A stretch of DNA of 64,000 bases from Saccharomycopsis fibuligera x Saccharomycopsis cf. fibuligera (Eukaryota > Ascomycota > Saccharomycetes > Ascoideales > Saccharomycopsidaceae). The notes under the pieces are model-generated. The model made no database searches. It was not told the DNA's origin and was given only the letters and a program-made list of their open reading frames with translations. Positions within the stretch are counted from its first letter, which is position 1. The number at the start of each line of letters is the position of its first letter. The translations under genes were made by a program, and so were the position numbers. The DNA lies in NCBI GenBank assembly GCA_001936135.1, contig CP012813.1, forward strand, positions 930,001 to 994,000, written 5' to 3'. Positions 32,601-41,340 of this stretch are shown here, piece by piece.

Positions 32601-32952
32601 TGCTTGGATAATAAGTGAATTTAATCTCTTATGCTAATGGATGTGGTGTTATTGTAGTTAGGTACCCAAATAGCATTGCGACTTTTTAATAGTTTACATG
32701 ACGAATAACAAAAAAAAAAAAAACGCTTTTGTGAAAGCATGCATTTTTTCACCATGTAAATCAAATTTGAATATTTAAACAAAACTGTAAAAGGCAACTA
32801 CCTGTAAATATAAGCCTCTAAAACAGAGCAACAACAACATATAAAGATTGCTTCAAAAAAAAATCAAGAATAATCAAAAAATAAACTAAATCAAACTCTT
32901 TTGAAAAAACAAAAAATTAAATCACAAATCACAAATTTTTAAGACAAAATGC
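32601..32952. other. Convergent spacer GST / CCP1
   Basis: A+T-rich 3' regions of both genes. Nothing else seen. Confidence 0.7.
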
Positions 32953-34224
32953 TTAACTATCTTGCTCTTCGAGGGTCTTAAAGTGCCAAACTTCTTGATC
33001 CTTTGGGAATTCAGTACCCAATTCAAGTAATCTCGCAAAAGCACCAGCAAAGACATTGAATAATTTACCCTCATCTTTAGCGAACTCTTGAGAGATTTTT
33101 TTGAATTTAGGATCAAATACTAAGGCAAAATCAGTAGGAAGCATCATCAAAGATTGAGTCTTTTTATCCTCAAATTGAGTTTGACCATCCCATTTCTTAA
33201 TTTGCCATTCTTCATTAACCAACAAGTCGAAAAATTGGTTAGTTACCATATTTGGAGAAAATGACCACGGACCTTCGTAACCAGTGTTTTCTTTATGACA
33301 TTTACCAATAGTATGACCCACACCAATCAAAGCAACAGTTTCTTCGTCAGTAAAATTATTCAATCTTTTGAAAACTTCTCTAACATGAGTAGCTCCTTGA
33401 GATGCATCTGGAAGTCTGCCATGAGGAGGTTGATTAGCAGCAGGAAGATTTTGTCTACCTGGTCTCCAATCAATTTTTGGACCACTCATCTCTTGAATAC
33501 CAACAACGCCAGCCAAAGAAAACAAATCACCTCTGCTAATCCAGTCAAATTGTTTGTGAATAGGTTCCAAGAATTTTCTAGCGTGAATAAGACCATTGTT
33601 ACCGGGATCATTACTTTCATAATCGTATTGCATGGTACCACCGTAATTTCCACCTCTTTTTTCCGATTTGTCGTCTTTATCGTATGTACCGCTTGCGTGC
33701 CATGCCAATCTAACAAGAATTGGACCGTATCCAACGCCGCCATCATATTCATCTTCTTCTTCAATTTTTTTGGCAATGGCATTGTAGACTTGTTGATATT
33801 CTTCCTTGGACTTGTGATCAGTAGTAGCTTTATAGAGACCATCATCGGAGGAACTGATAGCGCCGGAGGAAGCACCACCACTAGACTTGCCGCCATGGAC
33901 TTCTTCCTTGAACTCTGGATTTTCATGGGTCATGACATAACTAGCAGTAGCAACGCTAGCCAATTTCTTGCCATGTGGTTTGCTTGTTGGTCTGTAGATA
34001 TAGTAACCAACGCCAGCAAGTGCGGCTACTGCAGCAGATATCAAAAGCCATGAACCAGCACCACTCTTCTTTTCTGGTGCTGGCGTTTGCTGTTCATTGA
34101 ACCTTTTGAAAGATTGGGAGAAGTTGCGTTGAGTATAACAAGAAGCTCTGGAAGCTAATTTTCCAGCTTTGACGCCATTTTGGGCCATTAAGGCCAATTG
34201 CCTGTTGGCGGCTAGCTTGAACAT
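32953..34224 (-). CDS. CCP1: Mitochondrial cytochrome c peroxidase
   Basis: The product has 423 aa. It reduces H2O2 with electrons from cytochrome c in the intermembrane space. The N-terminus is a two-part signal: a basic presequence (FKLAANRQLALMAQNG) and a hydrophobic sorting segment SWLLISAAVAALAGVGYYIY at about 58-77. In the heme domain I see the distal-side RLAWHASGTYDK (catalytic Arg/Trp/His), RGGNYGGTMQ, WRPGRQN, the proximal GVGHTIGKCH and GYEGPW, which carries the Trp radical site. An insert of about 20 Gly/Ser residues lies before the catalytic domain. The frame extends to 34299 only from a TTG, so the ATG at 34224 is preferred. Confidence 0.96.
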   Translation of the reverse strand: MFKLAANRQLALMAQNGVKAGKLASRASCYTQRNFSQSFKRFNEQQTPAPEKKSGAGSWLLISAAVAALAGVGYYIYRPTSKPHGKKLASVATASYVMTHENPEFKEEVHGGKSSGGASSGAISSSDDGLYKATTDHKSKEEYQQVYNAIAKKIEEEDEYDGGVGYGPILVRLAWHASGTYDKDDKSEKRGGNYGGTMQYDYESNDPGNNGLIHARKFLEPIHKQFDWISRGDLFSLAGVVGIQEMSGPKIDWRPGRQNLPAANQPPHGRLPDASQGATHVREVFKRLNNFTDEETVALIGVGHTIGKCHKENTGYEGPWSFSPNMVTNQFFDLLVNEEWQIKKWDGQTQFEDKKTQSLMMLPTDFALVFDPKFKKISQEFAKDEGKLFNVFAGAFARLLELGTEFPKDQEVWHFKTLEEQDS

Positions 34225-34490
34225 TGCTAGGGATATTTGTGGATGCTTGACGACTAAGTATGTTGCTGCGATTAAGAATGTCTCAGAATATTTAAACAAC
34301 CAAGGGATCTTGAATTGTATGAAAGCTTAAAAAGAAAAAAAAAGAGATAGTCGGGGACTTAAAGTAGAGCAAACTATCAATTGGAATGGAATGGTGGAGA
34401 AAAGCGTATTAAGTTGTGCAAAAATAATTGAAGACGAATCAGGAAAGACAACTCAGCACTCGGGACAAAAAAAGGAGGCAGTCTGTTGGT

Positions 34491-34497
34491 TTATATA
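34491..34497 (-). promoter_or_regulatory. TATA box of CCP1
   Basis: Reads TATATAA on the minus strand, about 267 bp upstream of the CCP1 ATG. Confidence 0.55.
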
Positions 34498-34515
34498 AAG
34501 TACGAGTATAACCGC

Positions 34516-34522
34516 TGACTAA
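34516..34522. promoter_or_regulatory. Yap1/Cap1-type oxidative-stress site (TGACTAA)
   Basis: TGACTAA matches a known AP-1-like Yap1 response element. It lies about 20 bp upstream of the CCP1 TATA box, fitting peroxide control. The match is short and binding is inferred. Confidence 0.4.
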
Positions 34523-34626
34523 GGCATCCTACAGCGCTTGTGACTGAATGGCCAGCCATGTATACTGATAATAATCATAGTACTGTGCAAACCGCAAAAA
34601 TTATCCTGACAAATTCCGCGTGTACC

Positions 34627-34631
34627 ATTGG
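34627..34631 (-). promoter_or_regulatory. CCAAT box upstream of CCP1
   Basis: CCAAT on the minus strand, about 400 bp upstream of CCP1. Hap2/3/5 control of CCP1 is known in yeast. Confidence 0.3.
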
Positions 34632-35238
34632 CCGGCCCCGCCTGCTCTGACAAATGAAACGAAATGACAAATTGCCCCGAGGCCTCGACGCGCAGCTTCT
34701 CTGCAATTGCTGCTACCAAAATATCATATTATATTTGCATATAGAATATGTGGTTATATATCAGCATTGGAACGGCATGTGTTGTTGCCTGGTCTTCGAG
34801 GTTGGTAATTATTCAGAAAAGGAGTTCACTACAGTGTCTGTGTTGGTAAAATCGATTACATCAGGCCATCGCAGTGTCTCATCTGTCGGGTCCCAGTGCT
34901 GGACCAAAATCCTGCGGGCTGTCACCGCGACAGGTGCCGGTATCGATAATTAAGGCGTTAACGTCCCGCAAACGTAGAGCACTGTGACAGTCTCCCCGCA
35001 CCATACAGAAATTGCTATATGCGCCAACTTTAGGGGACACCTCGCAATTGCTAAGCCCATAGTTTGATGGATCACACCCCAGAATAGCTAAACGCACACT
35101 AATGAAAAATGTAGCTCTACCATCGAGAGCAGAGAGAAAAAAAAAAAAAAGTATAGCAGAGGACGCTCAAAGACAGTGCGTGATTCGAGAAGTGGTAGTA
35201 TTTTTAAGCAGCCAAAAAGCCAAAACAACAGCACAAAA

Positions 35239-36378
35239 ATGCCGGAATTGGACCCTACATATACTCTTGAGAACCTCAAGGAGCTCCACAGTACTTTCCA
35301 GAAGTCAAACAAGCTCTACTCAGTGCTCATCTCTGGCACCAGTCGTGAGGACCTTCTGAAAATCCAAGCATCAACGGTGGAAAAACCACTTGATGAGCTT
35401 ATTAAGCTAGTAGTGTTAATTCATTCCAATGTAACCAAAATAGGCCTTGTTTTCAAATATCCATTAGCGGGATCCAATTATAATGCCGCATATAAGCAAT
35501 TGCAAGAATTTTCCAATATTTTCACCTTGTTGATCAGTGTCGTGAGTCAGATCAATTTGGAAAATAAGTACAGTAAGCTTTTAAAGAAAAATATTGTTAG
35601 CAAACTTGGAAAGGTTTTTCTAGTGAACGAAGAAATAGTGCAAGAGATTGGCAAGGTGTTGGAATTTGGCAATGCTAATGAAAAAAATGATGTTAGCAAG
35701 GCCGACATTGATGCTAAAAATAAGCAAAGGTTAGTGGCTATAGGTAAGCTTTGGAATGCATGCGACGAGTTCCAAAAAGTGTTGAAAGAAGGTGAGGTGG
35801 TGTTACTCAATAACGAGATCAAGCAATCGAATAAGATGGTGAATGATGCAGTGACTGATCTTGAAGAATGGATTGAGAATCCAGAAGAAATCGACGATGA
35901 CCCATTTGGTATTAATGATTTTTCCGACGTGGAAGATGATAATTTAGAAGACAATAATGACGATGATACCCAGTCGCTCGATAGCGAAAAGAAAGAAGAC
36001 GAAGATGCTGAACTTGAAGATAAGATAAAGTTAGCTAAAGTGTGGCTCAACAAAATAAAGCTCATCAAACTACTATTCACTTTACTCAGCAGCACACTCA
36101 AGAAACATGTTGCTGATCCTGCCAGCGTTGGCAATAAAATGCTTAATGAAATTTATCAACAACAGTTTGAAACTGTGGCGGCAATTGATGAGTTAGTGTC
36201 ATCTTTGACAATGGGTGGAAGTTTGAAAGAGTTGCAAACTGTCTTTGAAGGATTAGTGAAAACCGCTCAACAGTTGAAAGGCTCGTTGGAAAGCTTGAAC
36301 AAAGTGCACAAAAGTGGTAACGAAAAAGCGGTTGAATTGCTAGAGTCATGGAATAAGAAGTTTGCTGAGACTATTTAA
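35239..36378 (+). CDS. GCIP/CCNDBP1-like protein
   Basis: The product has 379 aa, almost entirely helical. The arrangement (helical N-half, LWNACDEFQKV near 175-186, an Asp/Glu-rich linker at about 218-263, helical C-half with VWLNKIKLIKLLFTLL) fits the Grap2/cyclin-D-interacting protein family (CCNDBP1), of which fungi have uncharacterised members. No enzymatic motif is present. The open frame runs further upstream only from a GTG at 35176, so the ATG at 35239 is used. The cellular role in yeasts is unknown. Confidence 0.65.
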   Translation: MPELDPTYTLENLKELHSTFQKSNKLYSVLISGTSREDLLKIQASTVEKPLDELIKLVVLIHSNVTKIGLVFKYPLAGSNYNAAYKQLQEFSNIFTLLISVVSQINLENKYSKLLKKNIVSKLGKVFLVNEEIVQEIGKVLEFGNANEKNDVSKADIDAKNKQRLVAIGKLWNACDEFQKVLKEGEVVLLNNEIKQSNKMVNDAVTDLEEWIENPEEIDDDPFGINDFSDVEDDNLEDNNDDDTQSLDSEKKEDEDAELEDKIKLAKVWLNKIKLIKLLFTLLSSTLKKHVADPASVGNKMLNEIYQQQFETVAAIDELVSSLTMGGSLKELQTVFEGLVKTAQQLKGSLESLNKVHKSGNEKAVELLESWNKKFAETI

Positions 36379-36802
36379 ATGAGATTTTTTGGGCAAGGAG
36401 GTGTTAATAATGCATACATTGAAGTTTATTAAAGTAAATGTTTATCAAAGAAATTGTGTAATTGTAGAAAAATATTTATCTAGAGATAGCGCATTTGTTC
36501 CTGACTTGTATGATATCAAATCATGACCATCAAGAAGGACTTGTTGCGATGGTATTAGCACGCCATATGTGTAAATTGTGAAAATATTTATTGGTACAGT
36601 GAATATCAAATAGATGTTGAGCAATCAAACTAGAATACATATCCTATTTTATAGAACAGCTAAAAAAAGATTAAAGAAAAAGTAAACAATGCAAAGTAGT
36701 AGCAAAAAAAAAAAAAAAAAAAAAAAAACGAACTTAGAAAAGGAGCAAAGACGAAAACTTTTTGAGAGTAAAAGCTAATGGGAATTTGGTGGTAACTAGC
36801 CA
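36379..36802. other. Convergent spacer, GCIP-like gene / SWD2
   Basis: A+T-rich with a 25-nt A run (36704-36728). Nothing else seen. Confidence 0.7.
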
Positions 36803-37834
36803 TTATAATGTCCCACCAAGCTCAGGTAACCACATTGTTAACTCACTATCTGCAGTAGCAAGCATCATTAATTTTGGATTGAATAACACCATTCTAGGTA
36901 TCCCTTGGTCACTTTTCATCGATTTTATCGGTACCGTTGTGGCTGGCAGTTTCGGCACTTCATTTTTGAAATTGTTGAGATCCCAAAGCAACAACTTATT
37001 CTCTGCGCCACCGCTACCACCAAAAATAAACCTTCCATCGGGACTAAAACATACTGATCCTGTATCTGGATAATTACGCGGTTTTAAAGGACCATGGCCT
37101 TTAATTTTTGTTATCAAATCTCCTTCAAAGGAATCCAACACGTAATGGTATTGGTAATTTGTGCCAATAAGCAAGAATTTACCATCATTGGAAAATTCCA
37201 ACTTATTCCAAAGCATCCGATCAAGCACCACTGGGTCCCTTTCGTATTTTTTCAAGTCAAATGTAATGAATGGCTCCTTATCATAATTACGACAATCATA
37301 CAAGCCAATCTCTTTTGTAGTGGAATTCCCCACCGCAAACACCAATCCACTAGGATCATAAGCACAAATGTTGGGGTTTTTGCAAGTCATATAACCTTGA
37401 CAATTGGCAGTTCGAAGATCCCAAAGTCTGACACTATTATCGTATGATGTAGAGATGAAGGTATCATCAATAGGATTAACTTCAAGCGAATTCACTAGTG
37501 CTTTGTGACCTTTGAAATAACGAATATAAGTGTTATCATGCAATGACAAGTATCTAATAGTATGTTCATTTTTTGTCGATGCATAAATGCAGTTTTTCTG
37601 ATGATGAGTAAATTTAGCCAAATGCGTTCCGTATTTCTTACTTAGCACGTTTTTGAAATGTTTGCCCAGCTTGCAGTCGTAAAGTTGAATCGATTCATCA
37701 ACCCCAGAAGAGATCATGAATTGGCCGCTGTCGTCGTAATCGAGCGAAGTAATGGGTGCGCGATCCTTGTGGTAGCGGAAAGTCTTTGCCGGCACAAAAC
37801 TGCTGAAGAGACTGTCCGTTATCTTTGTGCTCAT
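36803..37834 (-). CDS. SWD2: Swd2 WD40 protein (COMPASS and CPF subunit)
   Basis: The product has 343 aa (S. cerevisiae Swd2 has 329). WD40 repeats cover the whole length: ITSLDYDDSGQFMISSGVDESIQLYD, NSLEVNPIDDTFISTSYDNSVRLWDLR, VCFSPDGRFIFGGSGGAENKLLLWDL and others. The N-terminal FRYHKDRAPITSLD and the pattern of repeats match Swd2/WDR82. The protein acts in Set1/COMPASS histone H3K4 methylation and in the APT part of cleavage and polyadenylation factor. It is divergent from ATG44, 307 bp apart. Confidence 0.93.
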   Translation of the reverse strand: MSTKITDSLFSSFVPAKTFRYHKDRAPITSLDYDDSGQFMISSGVDESIQLYDCKLGKHFKNVLSKKYGTHLAKFTHHQKNCIYASTKNEHTIRYLSLHDNTYIRYFKGHKALVNSLEVNPIDDTFISTSYDNSVRLWDLRTANCQGYMTCKNPNICAYDPSGLVFAVGNSTTKEIGLYDCRNYDKEPFITFDLKKYERDPVVLDRMLWNKLEFSNDGKFLLIGTNYQYHYVLDSFEGDLITKIKGHGPLKPRNYPDTGSVCFSPDGRFIFGGSGGAENKLLLWDLNNFKNEVPKLPATTVPIKSMKSDQGIPRMVLFNPKLMMLATADSELTMWLPELGGTL

Positions 37835-38141
37835 ATTTTTGTCCTTAACTTATTGCTATTAGAGGGAAGAACTGTTATATAATTGGCATGAGAAATGTTA
37901 CTCGCTTCTGTACCTCTCTCTCTACTTGCCCAAGACACGAACATATATTTCAGTGTCTGATGCTTATTTGAAAAATTACGGGTTACCCTATGCTAAACCT
38001 GCATTTTGGTGTCGAGCGAACGGTAGCATTCTCACCGCGAGATATGGCGTCCTGAGATTCAGATAGAGAAGGAAGCGCTTGATTGATTAAACTGTTATTA
38101 ATGATTACTGGCCGACTATACTAGCGAACAGCATATCTACC
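37835..38141. other. Divergent promoter SWD2 / ATG44
   Basis: 307 bp shared by two head-to-head genes. No clear known site seen. Confidence 0.6.
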
Positions 38142-38548
38142 ATGGGTCTAGGTGTACGTATTATATTGTGCTAGATGGCAAGATTCTATTAACATCTTTA
38201 CTAACTTTTGTCTCACAGCTCGGCAAGCTCACCCACTACGCAGTGGACCTCCTTTTACTCTCCATGCTCCTCGCAGGCATCCGCAGAGATACCGGCTTTT
38301 ATCTCGAACCGTCACAGTTTTCATCTTATGATGTCCGCCGTTATGTGGCTAAGTATCTCCTGTATGGTGAAAAGGCCTACGACTATTTTGTTAGTTTTAT
38401 CAGATACACTGGCTACTTCAAGTTGCAACGTTTTAATAACTTGAAACGCTTTGTTAGCGATGTCAATGGCACTCTCGACAGCGGTGACAAGATTCAGCCG
38501 CTTCACGACGAAGATGAGGAGTTCACTGAGATTGGCAGAAACCACTAA
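38142..38548 (+). CDS. ATG44: Mitofissin Atg44 (DUF1748), spliced
   Basis: Two exons: 38142-38153 (ATG GGT CTA GGT) and 38219-38548, joined in frame to 113 aa. The intron 38154-38218 (65 nt) has donor GTACGT, a perfect TACTAAC at 38199-38205 and acceptor CAG. The start MGLGLGKLTHYAVDLLLLS and LAGIRRDTG are hallmarks of the DUF1748 family, which acts in the mitochondrial intermembrane space as a fission factor for mitophagy. Yeast homologs are about 73 aa. Here a longer C-terminus continues with hydrophobic and basic residues and then an acidic tail (DEDEEF). Without splicing the frame would start only at a GTG inside the intron. Confidence 0.85.
38154..38218 (+). other. Intron of ATG44 (65 nt)
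   Basis: Donor GTACGT, branch site TACTAAC 13 nt before the acceptor, TCACAG acceptor. Removal joins a 12-nt exon in frame to the conserved protein. Confidence 0.85.
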
Positions 38549-38913
38549 AATTAGACTTTTCCGGAGCTTTTGCTTTTGCTTTTACTTTGCTCTTTTTCTG
38601 GCTTTTTATTTCTTTCCCTCTTATTTTCACCCCTTCGTTTTGCGTCTATTGAATCAAATCGTTTTGTAGACCGAGTTTTGTCTCCTTTGGAACGTAGTGT
38701 CTATAGCACGAAATTCGTTGCCCCCGGAATATGTAATATCACATGCACATAGGTCGGGCCCCTCGAGGACTTTGTCTAGAGCGGTGGAAAAAAAATAGTC
38801 AGACAATGATAATCATCGAAGGTGACGAGTCATCAAGAGGAGCGCCTTTGGACAGTGCTCTTCGAAGCTGTAACCTATATTACACTACAACGACACCAAC
38901 AAAACCCTGCACC
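38549..38913. other. Intergenic, ATG44 to SHM1
   Basis: T-rich ATG44 3' region followed by the SHM1 promoter with a Gcn4-type site at 38827. Confidence 0.65.
38827..38833. promoter_or_regulatory. Gcn4-type site upstream of SHM1
   Basis: GAGTCAT, which is ATGACTC on the other strand, 81 bp before the ATG. It fits general amino-acid control of one-carbon and serine/glycine metabolism. Inferred from the motif only. Confidence 0.4.
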
Positions 38914-40487
38914 ATGTTGAGACAGGCTTTGAGATCTTCTTTGCGCTCCGCTAGCGCTCTTCGCCCAGCTGTTGCTAGACCATTGGCTTTAAGCGTACGT
39001 TGACATTTTGTGATATAATATAAGATCGACTAGATAATAATAGTGCACTTCTTACTAACTCCCACTAACAGCGTTCTTATGCTCTTTCGACCAATGAGAT
39101 TAACTTGATCTCCAAACATGTTGACGAGATTGACCCAGAAATGGCCGAAATCCTCAAAAAGGAAAAACAAAGACAAAAGGACTCTATTACGTTGATTCCA
39201 TCGGAAAATTTCACCTCCCAAGCTGTCATGGATCTTTTGGGTTCCCCAATGCAAAACAAGTACTCTGAGGGGTACCCAGGTGAAAGATACTATGGTGGTA
39301 ATGAATTCATCGACGAAGCTGAATCTTTGTGTCAAAAGAGAGCCCTTGAAGCTTTTAACTTAGACCCGGCATTATGGGGTGTTAATGTGCAGCCACTCTC
39401 TGGTGCTCCGGCTAACTTGTATGCTTATTCTGCTGTCTTGAACGTTGGGGATAGACTTATGGGCCTTGATTTGCCTCATGGTGGCCATTTGTCCCACGGC
39501 TACCAAACCAACACTACCAAGATTTCTTACATCAGTAAGTACTTCCAAACAATGCCTTACAGATTAGACGAAAATACCGGAATCATCGATTATGATCAAT
39601 TAGCCAAATCTGCTGAACTTTTCAGACCAAAAGTCATTGTTGCTGGTGCTAGTGCTTACTCTAGAGTCATTGACTACAAGAGAATTAAGCAAATTGCTGA
39701 CAAAGTTGGTGCTTATGTCTTATCCGACATGGCCCACATCTCCGGTTTGGTCTCTGCTGGTGTCACTGAATCTCCATTCCCACACTCTGATATCGTCACT
39801 ACCACCACCCACAAATCCCTTAGAGGTCCAAGAGGTGCTATTATTTTTTACAGAAAAGGGCTCAGAAAGACCACCAAAAAGGGTAAAGAAATCTTTTACG
39901 ATTTGGAAAAGAAAATTAATTTTTCCGTGTTCCCAGCTCACCAAGGTGGTCCTCACAACCACACCATCTCTGCTTTAGCAGTGGCTTTAAAACAAACTCA
40001 AGCACCAGAATACAAAGAGTATCAAAAGAAAATTGTTTCCAATGCTGCGGTTTTCGCTGATGCCTTGCTTGCTAGAGACTTGAAACTTGTTTCTGGTGGT
40101 ACCGATAACCATTTAGTGTTGATTGATTTGCGTAACAGAAACATTGACGGTGCTAGAGTGGAAGCAGTATTGGAAAGAATTAACATTGCAGCCAACAAAA
40201 ACACTGTTCCTGGTGACAAGTCTGCCTTGTTTCCATCTGGATTGCGTGTTGGTACCCCAGCAATGACCACTAGAGGTTTTGATAATGCTGAATTTGAAAA
40301 GGTCGCTGAGTACATTGACGTTGCTGTAAAAATTGCTCTTGACTTGAAGAGTAAAGTTCAAGGTGATTCACCAAAAGAATTGTTGGCTAACTTTAAGAAG
40401 GCCGCTGATGAGTCTGCTGAGATCAAGAAAGTGGCTGAAGAAGTTAGAGCATGGGTTAGTCAATACCCATTGCCAGGGGAATTGTAG
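38914..40487 (+). CDS. SHM1: Mitochondrial serine hydroxymethyltransferase, spliced
   Basis: Two exons: 38914-38994 (27 codons) and 39072-40487, giving 498 aa (S. cerevisiae Shm1 has 490). Exon 1 encodes an Arg/Leu/Ser/Ala-rich presequence without acidic residues, so the intron falls within the mitochondrial targeting sequence. The enzyme interconverts serine and glycine with tetrahydrofolate. Family motifs are [55 protein letters not shown], the PLP-lysine segment [13 protein letters not shown] and [13 protein letters not shown]. Treating the exon-2 frame alone as the gene (TTG at 39105) would lose the presequence and the conserved start. Confidence 0.95.
38995..39071 (+). other. Intron of SHM1 (77 nt)
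   Basis: Donor GTACGT, TACTAAC at 39053-39059, acceptor AACAG. Splicing joins LALS to RSYALSTN in frame. Unspliced RNA would stop two codons after the donor (TGA). Confidence 0.9.
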
Positions 40488-41340
40488 GGGTTTAATTTCA
40501 AAAAGAAAGATAAAAAACGGTATTAAATAAAAATTAAATTATATTAGTAATTGAATGAATGATAAAGTAGAAGTTTTTAAAAAGCACTCATTGTAAATAG
40601 AGCTTTGATTCGGTTTAGGTTAGCGGTTTTCATTTGAAAGTTTATGCATGCATGCTAAGGATATGGGGAACGTAAGGAAAACATGAAGCCGCATTAGTTT
40701 ACAGCCAGCGGGAAAGAAACAACAAGGCTAGTTACTCAGCCAGTCTTAAGTTATAGGATCACATTTTAACATTTTTGAAAGTGACCAAAAATGCTAAGTC
40801 TCTTTCGCATTGTCATATTATGCGTTTCCGCAAATGAAGTTGACTTCATTATGAAGAGAGTTTTCGATTTGGTAGTACACGCGCATAAAAAAGATGATAC
40901 CCATAATATATAGCAGAAAAAAAAACATATTTGATCTTGAAATTAATACAAATAAGAAACTTCGTAGAAACCATAACAGTATGAAGGAAACAAAAGAATA
41001 TTATAAATGTAAATATATATATCGCAAGGCTGAGCAAAGCGTACCAAATACCAAAAAGCATAATGTAAAAATCTAAAAGAAAACTGTTCAGAAAACAAAT
41101 TGTATAGGTGTAAAAAATGATGCAAAAAATTTAAAATAAAACATGAAACAAAGTGAAAACAAAATTTTGAAATAAGACAGAAAACACAAAAAAAAAAAAA
41201 AAAGAAAATCAACAATAGACAAAATACTGTGAAGAAAGAAAAATAAAGGTAAAAATAAAAATGAAGAACAAAAACGTAATTAGAAACATCAACGTAAACT
41301 TTCAGAAAAAGTAGTGTAAACAGGAAAGCCCCAACGTTCT
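40488..41340. other. Convergent spacer SHM1 / 1217-aa gene
   Basis: 853 bp, strongly A-rich on the + strand in 40900-41300. No gene or known element seen. Confidence 0.65.

Larger units (their letters stand above)
34225..35238. other. Divergent promoter region CCP1 / GCIP-like gene
   Basis: Contains a TATA box, a TGACTAA site and a CCAAT box on the CCP1 side (34491-34631). The rest is moderately G+C-rich with no open frame of interest. Confidence 0.65.

Noticed and set aside
39105-40487. SHM1 without intron, starting at TTG 39105
   Set aside because: It would lose the presequence and conserved start. The spliced ATG model at 38914 has full donor, branch and acceptor sites.
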